Source of the DNA: an uncultured Collinsella sp.
GTDB taxonomy: Bacteria; Actinomycetota; Coriobacteriia; Coriobacteriales; Coriobacteriaceae
DNA length: 22,632 nt
Assembly: GCA_900544865.1 (NCBI GenBank)
Contig: UQXA01000037.1
Span: 1-22,632, forward strand
Reading direction: 5' to 3'
Shown: positions 21,478 to 22,632 of the stretch, in pieces
Position numbering within the stretch: the first letter of the stretch is position 1
How the letters are laid out: every line of letters starts with the position of its first letter
Notes under the pieces: generated by a model
The model's input: only the letters and a program-made list of their open reading frames with translations
The model's database searches: none
Told to the model about the DNA's origin: nothing
Position numbers and translations under genes: made by a program

Positions 21478-22452
21478 TTACAGGCCGAGCATAGGCTCCA
21501 GGACAAAGAAGTACGCGAGCACCACGATGCCCAGGATGATGCGGTAGACGCCGAAGCACTTAAAGTCGTGACGGCGCACGAAGCCCATAAGCCACTTGAT
21601 GGCAATGAGCGACACCACAAAGGCGACGACGCAGCCCACGCCCAGGATGGCGATTTCGTTGGTGCCGAACGTGCCGCCCTTAATAAAGTACTTGACCAGC
21701 TTGAGCGCGCTCGCGCCAAACATAACGGGAATAGCCAGGAAGAACGTGAACTTAGACGCCACCGAGCGCGTGCAGCCCAGCAGCAGGCCGCCGATGATCG
21801 TGGAGCCGGAGCGCGATGTGCCCGGAATCAGCGAAAGCACCTGGAAGCAACCGATACCCAGCGCGGTCTTCCAGCTCAGATCCTCGAGCGTAGTGATGGA
21901 GCCAAAGTCCAGGTTATCGTCATCGTCTGAAGCGGCAGCCGCAGCGGGAGTGGCAAAATGCGCACCAGCGGGGCGTCCGCCCGCCACCACGGCACGCGAA
22001 CCGAACGAACCGGCAAGAGCTGCCTGATCGCGCTTGCTCGCGCGCCAGTTCTCGATCACGATAAACAGCACGCCGTACACAATGAGCGCCAGCGCCACGA
22101 CGGGAGCATTGTAGAAATGCTCCTCCATCCAGTCGTTGAGCGGCAGACCGATCGCCGCCGCAGGAATGCAGCCGAGCACAATCTTGCCCCACAGCACCCA
22201 GGTGTCGCGACGGCCCTCCTTGCCCTTGCTGGGCGAGAACGGGTTGAGCTCATGGAAGAACAGCACACAGACGGCCAGAATGGCGCCGAGCTGAATCACG
22301 ACCAGGAACATATTCCAGAACGTCTCGCTCACGTTCATCTTGACGAACTCGTCCACCAAGATCATGTGACCGGTCGACGAAACAGGCAGCCATTCGGTGA
22401 TGCCCTCGACCAGGCCCATGAAGGCAGATTTTAGAAGCTCGATAATATCCAA
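21478..22452 (-). CDS. uppP: Undecaprenyl-diphosphatase (UppP/BacA)
   Basis: This membrane enzyme removes a phosphate from undecaprenyl pyrophosphate to recycle the lipid carrier for peptidoglycan synthesis; extra copies give bacitracin resistance. The 324-residue protein has the active-site motifs GLVEGITEWLPVSSTGH (Glu16, Glu20, His29) and IPGTSRSGSTIIGG (Arg214, Ser215), and about eight hydrophobic spans. It is longer than the usual ~270 residues because of a ~48-residue hydrophilic insertion at about 138-185, Ala-rich and ending in DDDDN, between two spans. I chose the TTG at 22450-22452, with GAGGGG 6 bases upstream, because the conserved N-terminus begins there; the frame continues to 22554, but that part is unlike the family and has no ribosome site. 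It appears monocistronic. Confidence 0.93.
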   Translation of the reverse strand: MDIIELLKSAFMGLVEGITEWLPVSSTGHMILVDEFVKMNVSETFWNMFLVVIQLGAILAVCVLFFHELNPFSPSKGKEGRRDTWVLWGKIVLGCIPAAAIGLPLNDWMEEHFYNAPVVALALIVYGVLFIVIENWRASKRDQAALAGSFGSRAVVAGGRPAGAHFATPAAAAASDDDDNLDFGSITTLEDLSWKTALGIGCFQVLSLIPGTSRSGSTIIGGLLLGCTRSVASKFTFFLAIPVMFGASALKLVKYFIKGGTFGTNEIAILGVGCVVAFVVSLIAIKWLMGFVRRHDFKCFGVYRIILGIVVLAYFFVLEPMLGL

Positions 22453-22632
22453 AGGGATCCCCTCGTTAGACACCCGCCGATATTGTTCTGCGGACGGTGC
22501 GGGCGATGTCCCATTATCAACCGTTGGCGGCGCGCCTGCGCCTACCCTTACCAAAAAACTCGCCCGTTCACAGAATTGCCTTGATTATCAACTTCATCCG
22601 AACACTTCCCACATTCATCCGTACATGTACGG
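22453..22632 (-). promoter_or_regulatory. uppP upstream region with repeated motif and palindrome
   Basis: No gene is seen in these 180 bases. The 8-mer ttcatccg occurs at 22593-22600 and 22614-22621, 21 bases apart, each followed by a/t-ac. A perfect 14-base palindrome (ccgtacatgtacgg) ends the window at 22619-22632 and overlaps the second copy. No clear -35/-10 pair is visible. Regulator binding is inference only. Confidence 0.35.

Noticed and set aside
1..22632. tRNA, rRNA, CRISPR array, prophage or insertion sequence
   Set aside because: No cloverleaf, no regularly spaced direct repeats, no transposase or phage genes were seen.

Overview
The window looks like a chromosomal segment of a GC-rich Gram-positive actinobacterium of the class Coriobacteriia, most likely Collinsella or a close relative. 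This is inferred from gene content, the archaeal-like topoisomerase with a lysine tail, the Tat/Hyp grouping and the cellobiose-type PTS locus. No rRNA gene is present to settle it. I see no phage, insertion sequence, tRNA or CRISPR array. Coding density is high and most genes lie on the minus strand.

Layout. (a) 2-763 (+) is the 3' part of a membrane-anchored protein with an Asp-rich stretch; it converges on (b) through a bidirectional terminator. (b) 905-6021 (-) is a tight run in transcription order tatA, tatC, hypA, hypB, topA: Tat export, nickel delivery to hydrogenases, and a type IA topoisomerase. (c) 6175-7860 (-) holds an aspartate-type aminotransferase followed by a STAS anti-sigma antagonist. 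(d) 8010-8264 (+) is a small protein of unknown function. (e) 8351-10900 (-) holds ppaC followed by nhaA. The nhaA leader contains a second terminator-like hairpin and a possible antiterminator partner. (f) 11067-15933 (-) is a beta-glucoside unit: GH1 6-phospho-beta-glycosidase, PTS IIC, IIB, IIA, a terminator, then a ROK glucokinase. The divergent GntR/HutC regulator (16238, +) is followed by manA. (g) 18245-21145 (-) is the UvrD/PcrA helicase and 21478-22452 (-) is undecaprenyl-diphosphatase uppP.

How it fits together. In block (f), beta-glucosides enter as 6-phosphates through the PTS and are cleaved by the GH1 enzyme to glucose 6-phosphate plus an aglycone or glucose. Free glucose is phosphorylated by the ROK kinase, and ManA links mannose 6-phosphate to fructose 6-phosphate. 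A repeated 9-base motif in the bglA/gntR divergent region is a candidate operator. In block (b), the Tat export genes sit directly beside nickel chaperones; [NiFe] hydrogenases are classic Tat substrates, although none is encoded here.

The least explained content is in the intergenic DNA. There is a dispersed family of REP-like palindromes with GGGAC cores, a 30-bp perfect inverted repeat with a nested hairpin after pcrA, a 90-nt near-perfect hairpin after uppP, and the possible attenuator before nhaA. I found no convincing new multi-gene defence or metabolic system; these intergenic elements are the best candidates for something undescribed.
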